Shown here piece after piece: positions 23,851-31,025 of a stretch of 34,125 bases of DNA. The DNA is from an uncultured Saprospiraceae bacterium (GTDB taxonomy: Bacteria; Bacteroidota; Bacteroidia; Chitinophagales; Saprospiraceae): contig CALJVI010000055.1 of the NCBI GenBank assembly GCA_937974575.1, positions 1 to 34,125 on the forward strand, written 5' to 3'. A program made the translations under genes and the position numbers. Position 1 is the first letter of the stretch. Every line of letters starts with the position of its first letter. Below the pieces are notes generated by a model. The model had not been told where the DNA came from and did no database searches. It worked only from the letters and a program-made list of their open reading frames with translations.

Positions 23851-25239
23851 TTAAATGTCTTTGAGTGAATTGCTCTTAATAGTTTCGCTGTAGAAGTGAG
23901 CAGAAGCCTTAGGTGTGCGGACTTGTGTTTTGAAATCTACATGTATTATTCCGAATCGCTTCTCATAGCCTGATGCCCATTCAAAGTTGTCAAATAATGA
24001 CCACGCGAAGTAGCCCCTCAAGTCTACGCCAGATGCAATAGCTTCATGACAGCCTTTGAGGTAGGATTGAAAGAAGTGTACCCTTTCTTTATCATCTACA
24101 ACACCATCCTCTATTTGGTCATCATAAGCACATCCATTTTCAGTGATATATATCGGTGGATTATCATATCGTTTACTGATCCATTGGAGAAGATTTTTGC
24201 AGCCCCATGGCACTACGGCCCACTTCATAGAAGTGAGTGACCAGTCGGGGTCGGTACTCAAGGCCACTTCTTGATCTTCAGATAAGCCGCCATTTCCATA
24301 TACATCTGAGCTGATGTCTTGACCTGTTGCGTCAGCTGCAAACATGGTGGTGTAATGGTTAAGTCCAAAAAAATCAGAAGAGCCTAGTAGTAATGCTCGG
24401 GTCTCCTCATCTATAGGAGGTAGTCTGTCTCCTAGTCGAGATTTCATGCTTTCTGGATAATCTCCTTTGTATATAGGATCTGCAAACCAGGATAGAAAAA
24501 AGTCTAGTGCACGTGCGGCTGCTTCTTTATCTTCTGGTTTATCTGTCTTGGGTTCTCTCCAGTCACAATTGTTGGTGATACCAATTTGACCTTGCTGATT
24601 GGATTGAAATTTTTCCCTATATTTTTTTACCGCTTTACCATGTGCTAGGAGTATGTTGTGTCCAGCAAGGTAGGGCTCAGAATTGGAGATACGACCAGGC
24701 GCAAATACTCCTTGACCATACCCAAGGATTGATATTACCCAAGCTTCATTGATGGTAATCCAATGCTTTACACGATCGCCAAAATGCTCAAAACAACATT
24801 CTGCATAATCTGCAAATAGGTCTGAAATATTTTTACCCAACCAGCCATCTTCTTCAAATTGTAAAGCTAGAGGCAAGTCCCAATGATATAGCGTCACCCA
24901 AGGTGTGATGTCATGCTCTAGTAAACAGTCAATCAATTGATTGTAAAAATCAATGCCCGCTTGATTTAAGGAATCTTTTCGACCATTTGGGAAGATTCTT
25001 GGCCAGGATATTGAAAATCGATAAGCTTGTATGCCTAATTGTTTCATCAATTTGACATCTTGTCTGAATAAGTGATAATGATCACAAGCGATATTACCGT
25101 TCTCGTTGTTAGCCACTTTGCCTGGTATTTCGCAAAAAGCATCCCAAATAGATGGTCCTTTGCCATCAGTCAAATGCGCTCCTTCTATTTGATAGGCGGA
25201 TGTAGCTGCGCCCCATATAAAGTTTTCTGGAAATGTCAT
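23851..25239 (-). CDS. Beta-glucosidase/beta-glycosidase, glycoside hydrolase family 1
   Basis: Retaining beta-glycosidase of 462 residues without signal peptide, so probably hydrolysing imported disaccharides such as cellobiose in the cytoplasm. GH1 marks are FIWGAATSAYQIEG (7-20), YRFSISWPRIFP (73-84), the acid/base Glu165 in TINEAW (162-167), NHYTTMF (294-300) and the nucleophile Glu367 in YITENGC (364-370). FAWSLFDNFEWASGYEKRFG is the aglycone and glycone-site segment, with the Glu-Trp pair contacting the sugar. The length is typical of bacterial BglB-type enzymes. It is the first gene of a probable two-gene unit with pepT, and repeat copy D lies just upstream. Confidence 0.94.
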   Translation of the reverse strand: MTFPENFIWGAATSAYQIEGAHLTDGKGPSIWDAFCEIPGKVANNENGNIACDHYHLFRQDVKLMKQLGIQAYRFSISWPRIFPNGRKDSLNQAGIDFYNQLIDCLLEHDITPWVTLYHWDLPLALQFEEDGWLGKNISDLFADYAECCFEHFGDRVKHWITINEAWVISILGYGQGVFAPGRISNSEPYLAGHNILLAHGKAVKKYREKFQSNQQGQIGITNNCDWREPKTDKPEDKEAAARALDFFLSWFADPIYKGDYPESMKSRLGDRLPPIDEETRALLLGSSDFFGLNHYTTMFAADATGQDISSDVYGNGGLSEDQEVALSTDPDWSLTSMKWAVVPWGCKNLLQWISKRYDNPPIYITENGCAYDDQIEDGVVDDKERVHFFQSYLKGCHEAIASGVDLRGYFAWSLFDNFEWASGYEKRFGIIHVDFKTQVRTPKASAHFYSETIKSNSLKDI

Positions 25240-25301
25240 GGCACAAAAATAAGAATTGAGTCCAAATACCTACTACATTAGTCAAAATCTTTGCATGAAG
25301 G

Positions 25302-25432
25302 ATGGTAAGGGCTGTCTCGATAGAGACAGGTGCGCAGCACGGAAGCGACAGCGGACCCCTGCACAGCCTGACTGCTACCTGCTGAGCAGAGCCTTGCAGT
25401 CTAGCAGGCAGGTAGGAGGCATGCCCAAAACC
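25302..25432 (-). repeat. Degenerate intergenic repeat element, copy D
   Basis: Read on the minus strand it opens GGTTTTGGGCATGCCTCC and closes with AGCCCTTACC. It is the most diverged copy and lacks the GGTCGxGTCATCC core, having GGGGTCCGCTGTCGCTTCC instead. It contains a perfect hairpin CTGTCTC-GATA-GAGACAG (25312-25329) and a second inverted repeat CTACCTGC (25375-25382) with GCAGGTAG (25408-25415). It lies between the divergent GH1 and OsmC genes. Confidence 0.55.
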
Positions 25433-25460
25433 TAAACATAAAAATTATTATATTGACCAA

Positions 25461-25928
25461 ATGAAGAAGCATCTATATAAAACTAAAATTGTCTGGACTG
25501 GAAACTTAGGTGTTGGAACAGAGCACTATACAGCGTACCAGAGAGATTTAGAAATACATATATCAGGTAAGGAGAAAATATTAGGATCTTCGGATCCTGC
25601 ATTTCTAGGGGACGAAAAGCGGCATAACCCTGAGGATTTATTTTTGTCTTCTATATCTTCTTGTCACGCGCTTTGGTATCTTCATCTTTGTAGTTCGGCA
25701 AAAATAATTGTAAAGTCATATATAGATTATGCAACTGGAGAAATGGAAGAAGATAAGTCTGGAAGTGGTTCTTTTCAGAAAGTGATTCTTTGCCCAGAAG
25801 TGATTATCGCCAAGGTAGAAAATATAGATAAAGCAATGTTGCTGCATCATGAGGCGAACAAAATGTGCTTTATTGCGAACAGTCTCAACTTCAAAATAGA
25901 GCACCGTCCGCATATTTCAATATCCTAA
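25461..25928 (+). CDS. OsmC/Ohr family peroxidase-like protein
   Basis: 155-residue cytoplasmic protein of the OsmC family, thiol peroxidases acting on organic hydroperoxides or related reactive species. The conserved NPEDLFLSSISSCHALWYLH (56-75) holds Cys68, the peroxidatic position. The second Cys, Cys136, lies in EANKMCFIANSL (131-142). The N-terminal beta sheet KIVWTGNLGVGT is also typical. The arrangement is closer to YhfA/OsmC-like members than to Ohr, judging by eye. Single gene, about 87 bases before the GMC dehydrogenase gene; possible co-transcription is unproven. Confidence 0.88.
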   Translation: MKKHLYKTKIVWTGNLGVGTEHYTAYQRDLEIHISGKEKILGSSDPAFLGDEKRHNPEDLFLSSISSCHALWYLHLCSSAKIIVKSYIDYATGEMEEDKSGSGSFQKVILCPEVIIAKVENIDKAMLLHHEANKMCFIANSLNFKIEHRPHISIS

Positions 25929-26015
25929 AATAGTCATTAAAATAGCATATGTTTTTTAGCTAATAGTTTTAGATTGAAGTTTTCAAATGTTACTTTAGCT
26001 TTTAAATATACTTAA

Positions 26016-27731
26016 ATGCAAATAAAAGAAACGCCCAAAGAATACGATGCCATCATAGTAGGGTCTGGTGCTGGTGGTGGTATGTCTGCCAATATACTAG
26101 CCAATGCAGGAATGAAAGTAGCAGTAGTAGAGGCTGGCTCTTTCTTTGATCCCAAAGACCCAGAAACGATGACTCAAATGAAATGGCCCTGGGAATCGCC
26201 ACGCAGAGGTGCAAGTACTAAGCGGGCTTTTGGAGATTTTGATATGTCGTGGGGCGATTGGAAAGTAGAAGGTGAGCCTTATACCAATAAAGAAGGTACA
26301 GATTTTAGGTGGTGGCGCGCAAGAATGCTAGGGGGGCGTACCAATCATTGGGGGCGTATTTCCCTGCGATTCGGTCCAAAAGATTTTAAGCATAAGGATG
26401 TAGATGGATTAGGCGAAAACTGGCCTATCACTTATGATGAGGTCAAACCCTACTATGATCGATTGGACAAAATGATAGGGGTATTTGGTACCAATGAGGG
26501 GCTAGCCAATGATCCCGATGGTTATTTTTTACCTCCTCCCAAGCCGAGATTACATGACCTATATTATATAAAAGGAGCAAGAAAATCAGGTGTGCCTGTG
26601 ATTCCAGCTCGGCTGTCTATTCTGACCAAACGGATCAATAAAGAGAGAGGCGTTTGTTTCTATTGTGGTCAGTGCAATCGGTCTTGTAGTGCCTATGCAG
26701 ATTTTTCTTCTGGCTCTTGTTTGATTTTTCCAGCTCAAAAGAGTGGTCAACTGGATCTATATACGGACTGTATGGTCAAAAATATAACGACCAATGAGGA
26801 AGGTCTAGCTACTGGAGTGTCCTATATCGACAAGAAGGATATGGGTGAATATCAACTCAAAGCTAGGGTAGTTGTGTTGGGAGCGTCGGCCTGTAGCTCT
26901 GCTCGAATCTTACTAAACTCCAAGTCCAAGCAACATCCAAATGGTCTAGGCAATAGCAGTGATATTGTCGGCAGATACCTGCATGATTCTACGGGTTCTG
27001 GACTGACCGCTTTTGTGCCGGCCTTGATGGATCGCAAGGTATATAATGAAGATGGAGTAGGAGGTATGCATGTCTATAGTCCTTGGTGGGGCGACAATAG
27101 TAAGCTCAATTTTCCTCGTGGATATCACATAGAAGTCTGGGGCGGATTAGGTATGCCTGCTTATGGTTTTGGATTTGACACAGAGTCCATCAACAAATAT
27201 ATTGGCAAGCAGGTAGGTGGATATGGTGATAAATTGCGGGACGATGTAAAACGTTTTTATGGATCCATAGTCGGACTGGCTGGTCGTGGAGAATCCATAG
27301 CACACTATGACAATCGCTGCGAACTGGATGAAAATGTAGTGGATAGATTCGGTATTCCTGTATTGCAATTTAACTACAAATGGTCAGATTATGAGCGTAA
27401 TCAAGCCAAGCATATGGTCGATTCCTTTGAGGAAATATTGACTAACATGGGTGGTATTGTCATGGGGGACAAACCCGGAAAAGATAAAGATTATGGACTA
27501 CTCAACCCGGGGCAGATAATTCATGAAGTAGGAACCACGCGTATGGGTAATGATCCTAAAAAATCAGTGACAAATAAGTATCAACAATTGCATGATGCTA
27601 AGAATGTTTTTATCGTCGATGCAGGACCTTTTACCTCGCAGGCCGATAAAAATTGTACCTGGACGATCATGGCCTTGAGTATGCGTGCTTCAGAGTATAT
27701 TGTAGATCAATTCAAAAAGCAAAATATCTAA
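26016..27731 (+). CDS. GMC-family FAD oxidoreductase with cysteine cluster (sugar/alcohol dehydrogenase catalytic subunit)
   Basis: 571-residue flavoprotein. The FAD-binding GSGAGGG lies at 16-22 with the ribose-binding Glu39 in VVEAGS. RARMLGGRTNHWGRISLRF (101-119) is the GMC loop. The C-terminal HEVGTTRMG (about residue 502) supplies the catalytic-base His. NVFIVDAGPFTSQADKNCTW closes the FAD domain. A cluster Cys214, Cys217, Cys220, Cys224, Cys235 is present. The spacing C-x5-C-x3-C of 214/220/224 equals that of the [3Fe-4S] ligands I remember for FAD-glucose dehydrogenase alpha subunits. No signal peptide, as in that family, where the gamma subunit carries the Tat signal. The next gene overlaps its stop codon (TAATG). 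Substrate unknown: sugar, sugar alcohol or polyol. Confidence 0.9.
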   Translation: MQIKETPKEYDAIIVGSGAGGGMSANILANAGMKVAVVEAGSFFDPKDPETMTQMKWPWESPRRGASTKRAFGDFDMSWGDWKVEGEPYTNKEGTDFRWWRARMLGGRTNHWGRISLRFGPKDFKHKDVDGLGENWPITYDEVKPYYDRLDKMIGVFGTNEGLANDPDGYFLPPPKPRLHDLYYIKGARKSGVPVIPARLSILTKRINKERGVCFYCGQCNRSCSAYADFSSGSCLIFPAQKSGQLDLYTDCMVKNITTNEEGLATGVSYIDKKDMGEYQLKARVVVLGASACSSARILLNSKSKQHPNGLGNSSDIVGRYLHDSTGSGLTAFVPALMDRKVYNEDGVGGMHVYSPWWGDNSKLNFPRGYHIEVWGGLGMPAYGFGFDTESINKYIGKQVGGYGDKLRDDVKRFYGSIVGLAGRGESIAHYDNRCELDENVVDRFGIPVLQFNYKWSDYERNQAKHMVDSFEEILTNMGGIVMGDKPGKDKDYGLLNPGQIIHEVGTTRMGNDPKKSVTNKYQQLHDAKNVFIVDAGPFTSQADKNCTWTIMALSMRASEYIVDQFKKQNI

Positions 27732-28450
27732 TGGATAGAAGAGAAACTATAAAATCCTTACTGGTAGGATCAGTTTTGGGCGGTGTCGCACTGACGGCGC
27801 AGTCTTGTCGTACTGACGAAGTAGCTCCGATAGTAGAAGCACTCCAAAAACCAAAATATGGACGGACTCCAAGTGAGCAACTGCATGACCAAAAGATACA
27901 AGATGCTCCTTCTTTTTTTTCTGCTGCAGAGCTGAATACTATCGCTATTCTATGTGATATTATTCTACCTTCTTCTGGCGAGTTTGGTAGTGCTGTAGAT
28001 GCTGAAGTGCCTGCATTCATTGAGTTTATCGTCAAAGACTTGCCTATGCATCAGTTGCCTATACAGGGTGGTTTGATGTGGCTCAACGGTGAATGCAATA
28101 AACGTTTTCAGCTGCCATTTGCAGAAGCTAACAAAACTCAACAGCTCGAAATAATAGATCAAATAGCTTACCCTGATCCAGAAAAAAATACACCACAACT
28201 GGAGCCTGGAAGAACCTTTTTCACGCGTATGCGCAACCTAACTTTGACAGGATACTACACTTCTCAAATCGGGATAAAGGCGCTGGGCTATGTCGGTAAT
28301 CGCCCCAATATGTGGGATGGTGTACCCCAAGATGTATTAGATAAACATGGCCTTGCATATGAGAAAGAATGGCTGGATAAGTGTATCAATCATGAGACTC
28401 GTGATCAAGTAGCAGAGTGGGATGAAAATGGAAATTTGTTAAATAATTAG
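27731..28450 (+). CDS. Gluconate 2-dehydrogenase subunit 3 family protein (gamma-type Tat partner)
   Basis: 239-residue small subunit that pairs with GMC dehydrogenases, acting as chaperone and Tat hitch-hiker carrier. The start is the ATG at 27731, which overlaps the TAA of the dehydrogenase by one base; a longer reading from 27653 would run through the coding end of that gene and is rejected. The N-terminus MDRRETIKSLLVGSVLGGVA has twin arginines (3-4) and a hydrophobic stretch ending at TAQSC (Cys26), so it may also be lipidated. The family segment LNTIAILCDIILPSSGEFGS follows, then VPAFIEFIVKDLP. No cytochrome c subunit gene is adjacent, so the electron acceptor is unknown. Confidence 0.9.
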   Translation: MDRRETIKSLLVGSVLGGVALTAQSCRTDEVAPIVEALQKPKYGRTPSEQLHDQKIQDAPSFFSAAELNTIAILCDIILPSSGEFGSAVDAEVPAFIEFIVKDLPMHQLPIQGGLMWLNGECNKRFQLPFAEANKTQQLEIIDQIAYPDPEKNTPQLEPGRTFFTRMRNLTLTGYYTSQIGIKALGYVGNRPNMWDGVPQDVLDKHGLAYEKEWLDKCINHETRDQVAEWDENGNLLNN

Positions 28451-28476
28451 TTGTTGTTTCTTAGTGAATTTTGATA

Positions 28477-28663
28477 GGGCGTGCCCCTGATTCTCGCCTG
28501 AAAAAAGGCGCTCATCAGGGTCGAGTCATCCACTACTATTCTCTGCGCTCTCATGCTACATCCAATATAGCTGAGTTTGTCTATCCTCGTACCTCGGCTA
28601 GCCTGCATCAGCTATTTGTATGTTAGCATTCTTGCTTGTTCATACCGTTCCTACCTCTCACGC
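28477..28663 (+). repeat. Degenerate intergenic repeat element, copy E
   Basis: Opens GGGCGTGCCCC and closes CCGTTCCTACCTCTCACGC, with the core GGTCGAGTCATCCACTACT (28519-28537) close to that of copy B. Hairpins: CGCCT (28495-28499) with AGGCG (28505-28509), enclosed by CTGAT (28487-28491) and ATCAG (28514-28518); and AGCTGA (28569-28574) with TCAGCT (28608-28613). It lies between the convergent ends of the gamma-subunit and DUF2490 genes. Confidence 0.65.
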
Positions 28664-28727
28664 ATTGGAGATGTAATAAATAGAGTTTCATGGAAAAAAT
28701 GAAAATGGAATTGCTTTACTTGGCCAG

Positions 28728-29516
28728 CTAATCTATACCAGGGGTATGCTTATCTGGAAATAGATCAGAAAAATCAAATCGATATTTGATGGCTAAATCA
28801 ATGATATTATTTATCTCTTTTACAGAGTATACCTTGTCATGTTTGATATGACGACGGTAGCCAGCCTCGACTGTAATAAGGTCGTTTAATTTATATCCTC
28901 CGACTAGCTTAAATATGTTTCCACTAATATTAAGTATTTTGAATCCACTATTCATTCTCAGAAAGAGTTCGTAAAAACCTGCTGCGTAAATCTTTGTTTT
29001 TCCATTTTCTTTCAAGACAGGATATTTAAAAGTAGCTCTATATCTAAGTCTATTGCTAAACTTTGTTCCGTCGATATAGGCTTTTTGGTTGCTATCTTCA
29101 GGTACAATCATAATGCCTGAGAACCGATGCTCCAATCTAAATCTATTTATCAATCTTAATTCGTCAAACTCGTTTGTAAAACCCAGTTCTGTAAAAATAT
29201 CGTTTCTTGGAATAGAGATGTGATTTTTGGGTTGGTCATGTTCGAAATTCCTAGAATAAGTATAACCAAATCCTGCGACGAACAACTCGTCTATCTTATA
29301 GAGACCTCTAGCCCGGATGATAATTTTTTGCCATTGGCTGAGAATATCATATCGACGAAGACTAATTTGTGAATTGACATAAAATCGATCATTAAGATCC
29401 ATTTTTGCTTTAATAGACCACCATGTATTGAAATGCCTCTCTTCATCTATCTGCGCAGTAGCACAAATGCTAAACGACATTAGTATGACAACTGTCAATA
29501 GATGTAATCCTTTCAT
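28728..29516 (-). CDS. DUF2490 family outer-membrane beta-barrel protein
   Basis: 262 residues when started at the ATG at 29516, which places the signal peptide (MKGLHLLTVVILMSFSICA, then TAQ) at the N-terminus. An ATG 11 codons upstream would prepend a polar stretch and is less likely. The mature chain has repeated amphipathic strands (FYVNSQISLRRYDILS, FVAGFGYTYSRNF, LINRFRLEHRF, NRLRYRATFKYPV, KIYAAGFYELFLRM), characteristic of DUF2490 barrels. It ends in a hydrophilic tail rather than a terminal aromatic. Function unknown. Single gene, upstream region of 229 bases shared with divergent holA. Confidence 0.83.
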   Translation of the reverse strand: MKGLHLLTVVILMSFSICATAQIDEERHFNTWWSIKAKMDLNDRFYVNSQISLRRYDILSQWQKIIIRARGLYKIDELFVAGFGYTYSRNFEHDQPKNHISIPRNDIFTELGFTNEFDELRLINRFRLEHRFSGIMIVPEDSNQKAYIDGTKFSNRLRYRATFKYPVLKENGKTKIYAAGFYELFLRMNSGFKILNISGNIFKLVGGYKLNDLITVEAGYRRHIKHDKVYSVKEINNIIDLAIKYRFDFSDLFPDKHTPGID

Positions 29517-29745
29517 GGGTAGTTTGTAATTATTCTCGTGATAATTCAACCAAATTTCAAACCAAAAATTAACATAAGTAACTATATGTCAATGTGTTGA
29601 GATCTGTACAAAATTAGATAGCAACTGTTTATAGATGGTATATATTAATATTTAAAAGTTTTTTTTGGTATTTATATGCATCCATTTTGTATGTGTAAAG
29701 TACTTGCAAAAGCTATGGTTAGCTTAAGTTTTTCTATTTTTGAGT

Positions 29746-30783
29746 ATGCAAATCAAGACTGACATTTTTAAGCATATTAAGAATAAGAAATTTAAGCCTG
29801 TATATCTCTTACAAGGAGACGAGGACTACAATCTTGATATCATAGCGCAAGAATTTGAAGATAAGCTGCTTTCGGAAAGTGAAAAGTCGTTTAACCAAAC
29901 GATTTGGTATGGCAAAGATGCTACTGCAACACAGGTAATAGATTCGTGTATGCGTTATCCTATGATGGCACCGTATCAATTGATCATGCTGAAAGAGGCG
30001 CAGGATATGAAAGGGATAAATGACTTAGTCGGTTATTTGAAAAACCCAGTTCCATCCACTGTGTTTGTAATCATATTCAAACATGGCCGTCTGGATATGA
30101 GAAAAGCTTTGGGTAAGGCTATAAAGGAAAAGGGTGAAATATTCGAATCCAAACGCCTCTACGACAATGAGATTCCAAAGTGGATTACTGGTTTTGTGCA
30201 AGATAGAGGCTATAGTATAGCAGATAGAAACGCAATGTTGGTAGCCAATCATCTTGGTGCGGATCTATCCAAAATATCTAATGAGCTGACTAAGTTGTTT
30301 ATACTTTTACCTAAAGGAACTGAAATTGATGACAAGTTTATAGAGAAACATATAGGCATCAGCAAGCATTTTAATGTCTTTGAATTACAAGATGCTGTTG
30401 CAGGAAGAGATCTACACAAAGCCCAACAGATAGTGCATTACTTTGTAAATAATCCGAAGAAAAACCCAGCTGTAGTGGTGATTAATGGCTTGTATGGATT
30501 TTTCTCAAAGTTATATCTAGCTATTTCATACGCTAAAAAGAACGATATGGATCTTGCTCAATCACTTGGCTATTCTCCAAGAAACGAATACGCAGCGAGA
30601 TTTTTTGTGCGTAACTTTCGACAAGCATTAAAAACTTATTCTAGAATGGAGATTGAAGATTGTTTGATTACTTTATCTACATATGACCTTCGTTCTAAGG
30701 GTGTGGATAATGTAAACACAGATTCTGGTCAATTACTTAGAGAATTGATCTACAAACTAATGTCTTCAAAAGTACTTGTTTAG
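29746..30783 (+). CDS. holA: DNA polymerase III, delta subunit
   Basis: Clamp-loader subunit that opens the sliding clamp during replication. The ATG at 29746 gives 345 residues, the normal HolA length; a TTG two codons earlier is less likely. The N-terminal KKFKPVYLLQGDEDYNLD is the family's opening motif. FNQTIWYGKDATATQVIDSC, MMAPYQLIMLKEAQDM, then GADLSKISNELTKLFILLPK and HFNVFELQDAVAGRDLHKAQ (domain III) follow. The C-terminal helical collar domain ends with LLRELIYKLM. It lies upstream of the trp leader; a 20-base palindrome follows its stop. Confidence 0.93.
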   Translation: MQIKTDIFKHIKNKKFKPVYLLQGDEDYNLDIIAQEFEDKLLSESEKSFNQTIWYGKDATATQVIDSCMRYPMMAPYQLIMLKEAQDMKGINDLVGYLKNPVPSTVFVIIFKHGRLDMRKALGKAIKEKGEIFESKRLYDNEIPKWITGFVQDRGYSIADRNAMLVANHLGADLSKISNELTKLFILLPKGTEIDDKFIEKHIGISKHFNVFELQDAVAGRDLHKAQQIVHYFVNNPKKNPAVVVINGLYGFFSKLYLAISYAKKNDMDLAQSLGYSPRNEYAARFFVRNFRQALKTYSRMEIEDCLITLSTYDLRSKGVDNVNTDSGQLLRELIYKLMSSKVLV

Positions 30784-30796
30784 CTTTTTATCCTAG

Positions 30797-30816
30797 TTAG
30801 GAATATTTATTCCTAA
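30797..30816. repeat. Perfect 20-base palindrome between holA and the trp leader
   Basis: TTAGGAATA (30797-30805) and TATTCCTAA (30808-30816) around TT. It starts 13 bases after the holA stop and lies about 50 bases before the leader peptide start. No T-tract follows, so it is not a standard intrinsic terminator. It could be an operator site or an RNA hairpin at the end of the holA transcript. Confidence 0.5.
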
Positions 30817-30868
30817 TTAACCGTCATTAAACTTGCTTTCCTTTTTAAAATAGACTTAATTTGTTGAT

Positions 30869-30934
30869 ATGAATATTTCAATATTAAATATTAATACTTG
30901 TTGGTGGCACTTATCTACTCGGAATCCCGAATAG
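30869..30934 (+). CDS. trpL: Trp operon leader peptide (21 residues, tandem Trp codons)
   Basis: A 21-codon ATG ORF ending in TAG. It begins MNISILNINT and continues CWWHLSTRNPE, with two adjacent TGG codons at 30902-30907, codons 12 and 13. Trp is the rarest residue, so a pair in so short an ORF directly before trpE and its terminator is strong evidence of a stalling peptide. An in-frame stop lies at 30857, so this ATG is the only start. Its last codons form the 1:2 hairpin, so a ribosome at the Trp codons masks segment 1 and one at the stop masks segment 2. The start lacks a Shine-Dalgarno sequence, as usual here. Confidence 0.82.
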   Translation: MNISILNINTCWWHLSTRNPE

Positions 30935-30982
30935 TTAGGCTATCGTTTTTGTGTTATATGAAAAAGGCTTATCGTTATTCGG
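30915..30982 (+). promoter_or_regulatory. Trp attenuator: 1:2 hairpin and 2:3 antiterminator segments
   Basis: Segment 1 (30915-30922, CTACTCGG) pairs with segment 2 (30927-30934, CCGAATAG) with one mismatch and a four-base loop. Segment 2 can instead pair with segment 3: 30927-30935 with 30974-30982 (CCGAATA/TATTCGG plus two G-U pairs). This is extended by AGGCT (30937-30941) with GGCTT (30966-30970) and by TTTTT (30946-30950) with AAAAA (30961-30965). That fold uses up the 5' arm of the terminator. Pairings were drawn by hand; free energies were not computed. Confidence 0.72.
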
Positions 30983-30995
30983 TAAGCCTTTTTTT
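30961..30995 (+). terminator. Trp attenuator terminator (3:4 hairpin)
   Basis: Stem AAAAAGGCTTATC (30961-30973) with GGTAAGCCTTTTT (30981-30993), including one G-U pair, loop of seven bases, running into T's through 30995. It stands between the leader peptide stop (30934) and the trpE ATG (31026), so it must be bypassed for the operon to be read. This is the expected place of an attenuator, not of an end-of-gene terminator. Confidence 0.88.
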
Positions 30996-31025
30996 ATTGC
31001 ACGGTATTTGCAAAACTTATGAAAC

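Noticed and set aside
27653-27730. Longer start for the gluconate dehydrogenase gamma-type gene
   Set aside because: It would lie inside the end of the GMC gene; the ATG at 27731 gives a proper twin-arginine signal and a TAATG overlap.
29735-29742. TATTTTTG matching the -7 consensus before holA
   Set aside because: Only three bases before the ATG and no -33 partner; likely chance in AT-rich DNA.
29677-29763. 28-codon ORF running into holA
   Set aside because: No signal, helix or motif, and it overlaps the holA start in another frame.
30961-30995. Reading the trp hairpin as the holA terminator
   Set aside because: It lies 178 bases after the holA stop and 27 bases after the Trp-codon leader ORF, and its 5' arm has an alternative partner; attenuation explains it better.
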